From assembly GCA_013400155.1 (NCBI GenBank), contig VXBM01000098.1:124001-188000 (forward strand): a DNA stretch of 64,000 nt, in the 5' to 3' direction. This DNA comes from Helopsaltes ochotensis. Taxonomy: Eukaryota > Chordata > Aves > Passeriformes > Locustellidae. The notes under the pieces are model-generated. The model saw only the letters and a program-made list of their open reading frames with translations, was not told the DNA's origin and did not search any database. This document shows, in pieces, positions 62,490-64,000 of the stretch. A program made the translations under genes and the position numbers. Position 1 is the stretch's first letter. Each line of letters begins with the position of its first letter.

Positions 62490-62625
62490 CTGTGTGAATT
62501 ATGGTTCTGTCCAAAACCATCTCAAACAAACGTGGTTGGGATAAATCCATGCAGTTGGCATCTGCCAGCTCACTTCTGAAGATCTCTTCCAACTTTAGCT
62601 GCAGGTGAATGTCCAAAATTTCATC
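62490..62625 (-). CDS. possible internal exon, unknown protein
   Basis: 136 bases on the minus strand between an acceptor (CTGCCCTGCTAAGAG) and a CACACAG/GTACCC donor whose +5 base is not optimal. Phase 0 in, phase 1 out, 45 full codons. The peptide starts DEILDIHLQLKLEEIF and includes LFEMVLDRTIIHT, an amphipathic helix-like pattern by eye. An in-frame stop lies just upstream, so the acceptor must be used if this is coding. Its phases match 63371-63462 before it and 57844-58005 (or 39125-39271) after it. No family recognised. Confidence 0.3.
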
Positions 62626-62954
62626 CTCTTAGCAGGGCAGTCTATATATATGCTTCAATGCATTATGTCATCAGTAAATTATTTTAATAGCAAATAAGCC
62701 TTTATTATTTTTGCTCTTGCTTTATTGCATTTGCTGCTCTACATTCAATATGTACAGCATTGGCACAAGATAGCTTGCATGCTCACTGGTGCATTAGCAG
62801 GAGAGATGGTGTTCCAAGACCATAATACCTGGAATTCGGTACTGTTAAAGCCAGAAGAAAAAAAAAAATCAAAAAACCCTAACAGTTGCTGCACATCAGG
62901 CTCTGGTAGAAAGCTAGGAAATAACAGCTTATAAATGAAGCAAGTTTCTCACAA

Positions 62955-63022
62955 GAATCATAGAATATACTGAGTTCAAAGGACCCATCAGGATTGTTGA
63001 GTCCTGCTCCTCCCTAGTTCTG
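62955..63022 (-). mobile_element. CR1-type LINE 3' terminal fragment
   Basis: AGAATCATAGAATATACTGAG, then TTCAAAGGACCCATCAGGATTG and TTGAGTCCTGCTCC: the reverse complement of the CR1 subfamily end with the 'CCTGAGTTGGAAGGGACCC' signature. A different subfamily type from the copies at 16, 22.8 and 40.5 kb. If the minus-strand exon model is right, it lies in the intron between 62.6 and 63.4 kb. Confidence 0.85.
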
Positions 63023-63370
63023 GAAGGTGCCAAGATGAGACAAAATCAGTATGGTTTCCAAAGTTACCAGGGTGTTTTTGGAGACAGCTTTCAGGTTAAA
63101 ACAGAATTGTGGGCAATTCAGGATAGCAATATAAATTTAAAAAGGGCACAGTATTTGAATATGGAGAGTACAAATCAAGTGAACTCACATAGGTTTTAGA
63201 CAACACTGAAAAAAAGTCCCACGCCTTGCTCACCAATTAAATATTGAACAGTACACAGAAGTAACACGGAATTCAAAAACTGAGATAAATTTAATGTGGA
63301 TTAATGTTATTTTGATAAATGTGTTGAATAAACTGCCTACTGCAGTAATCCACTTTGCCTGCACATATAC

Positions 63371-63462
63371 CTGTCTAACAGAAGGGATCTGTGGTGGTGC
63401 TGGGGAGCACTGCATGCAGCAACTGCAGCACTGGGATAAGCAGCAGTCTTGGAGAGTTGGGC
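63371..63462 (-). CDS. possible internal or first coding exon, unknown protein
   Basis: 92 bases on the minus strand. Acceptor excellent (TTTCTATTCCTCTCCATGTCAG), donor excellent (TTAGACAG/GTATATG). In the frame that reaches the donor in phase 0, 30 codons are open; the peptide is cysteine-rich, from a TGCTGC run, then PAPPQIPSVRQ. That frame joins the phase-0 segment at 62490-62625. It holds an ATG (plus-strand 63411-63413) in poor Kozak context that could be a start. A second frame is also open, so coding is uncertain; it could be a non-coding exon. Confidence 0.22.
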
Positions 63463-64000
63463 CTGACATGGAGAGGAATAGAAATTTGTTGAAACAACCA
63501 AAGGAAAAAACACACAGTTGAGTTTGAAAGCAATCTTTCACTTGCCAAATTAATTTTAACATTATATGTGTGGAGTAAAAGTTGCTGTAGAAGCCGAGGA
63601 AGATCTTGTACACTCCCGTGTGCCATTTTTTGCATTGATATCACATGTGGTAAGAGGACACCAGCTCTCCTGCAAGCCTGACCTGGTTTCCTGAGGAAAT
63701 CAGAGTTTTGTCCAGGTTTTCACTCTTGCTGGTCGAAGGGGAAGTAGGAACAACTGGGTTGATTTACTGAAGCTGCTTTGACCCTACTGCCTCACAGATA
63801 AAAATGTCACATGAAAAGTCATTTTACTTAAAGACTGCCATACAATTATCTCTTCAAATGCCAACTTTTTTATACTCTTATGACCTTGCATGGCCTCACT
63901 GGAGTTGGTACATACCATTACCAGGCACTTCTGGCTTAGGTGCCTCAGAAGGCAGAGCAGTCACCGAGTGTCATTTTACCTTTTTCACAACATAAAAATT
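63463..64000. other. unannotated right edge
   Basis: No recognised gene or repeat. The plus frame at 63804-63995 is cut by the window edge and has no domain. If a minus-strand gene exists, upstream exons would lie beyond this edge. Confidence 0.35.

Noticed and set aside
1..64000. tRNA, rRNA, known microRNA, CRISPR array or bacterial operon
   Set aside because: No tRNA A/B boxes, no familiar microRNA seeds in hairpins, no regularly spaced repeats and no bacterial gene organisation were seen when reading both strands.

Overview
The window looks like bird nuclear DNA, from an intergenic stretch or a region of very long introns. The basis is the base composition and seven clear pieces of CR1, the main avian LINE. 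Their 3' ends are recognisable by the GGTTGGAAGGGACC / ATTCTATGA-type sequence that CR1 leaves in bird genomes. There is no operon structure, no dense coding, no rRNA or tRNA and no CRISPR array. A 182-base run of N at 2570-2751 marks an assembly gap. I recognise no protein by homology and name no gene.

Layout. 1-24.2 kb is mostly unique, AT-leaning DNA with CR1 pieces at 8.7, 16.0, 18.2-18.7 and 22.8 kb, and AT-rich blocks that resemble conserved non-coding elements at 17.7, 21.5 and 22.5 kb. A compact CpG island sits at about 24.24-24.56 kb. It is the only strong promoter-like sequence in the window and stands out sharply from its CpG-poor surroundings. A CR1 tail follows at 25.1 kb. 25-45 kb is unique DNA with further enhancer-like blocks (36.1, 37.1, 41.0 kb), an older CR1 copy at 40.5-41.0 kb, an AT-rich simple block at 42.1 kb and an extreme poly-T tract (65 uninterrupted T) at 44.58 kb. 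45-64 kb is richest in homeodomain/POU-type AT motifs (45.8, 46.3-46.6, 52.5, 54.2, 61.2 kb), has a GC-rich block at 50.4-50.9 kb, and ends with a CR1 tail at 62.96 kb.

Genes. No long open reading frame carries a recognisable domain; most are chance or antisense readings. Reading splice signals by eye, I found open segments on the minus strand that could be exons of one spliced gene running from right to left. The best set is 63.4, 62.5, 57.9 and 55.0-55.1 kb: acceptors and donors are present, the phases agree and the last segment ends in a stop. A second set lies at 39.2, 33.1 and 31.5 kb. These are unconfirmed and confidence is low. Several other open, splice-bounded segments of similar quality exist, including 7.03 kb on the plus strand, which shows how easily such patterns arise in 64 kb. 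If a spliced gene is real, the enhancer-like blocks would lie in or next to its introns, a common arrangement around developmental loci in vertebrates. That is inference only.
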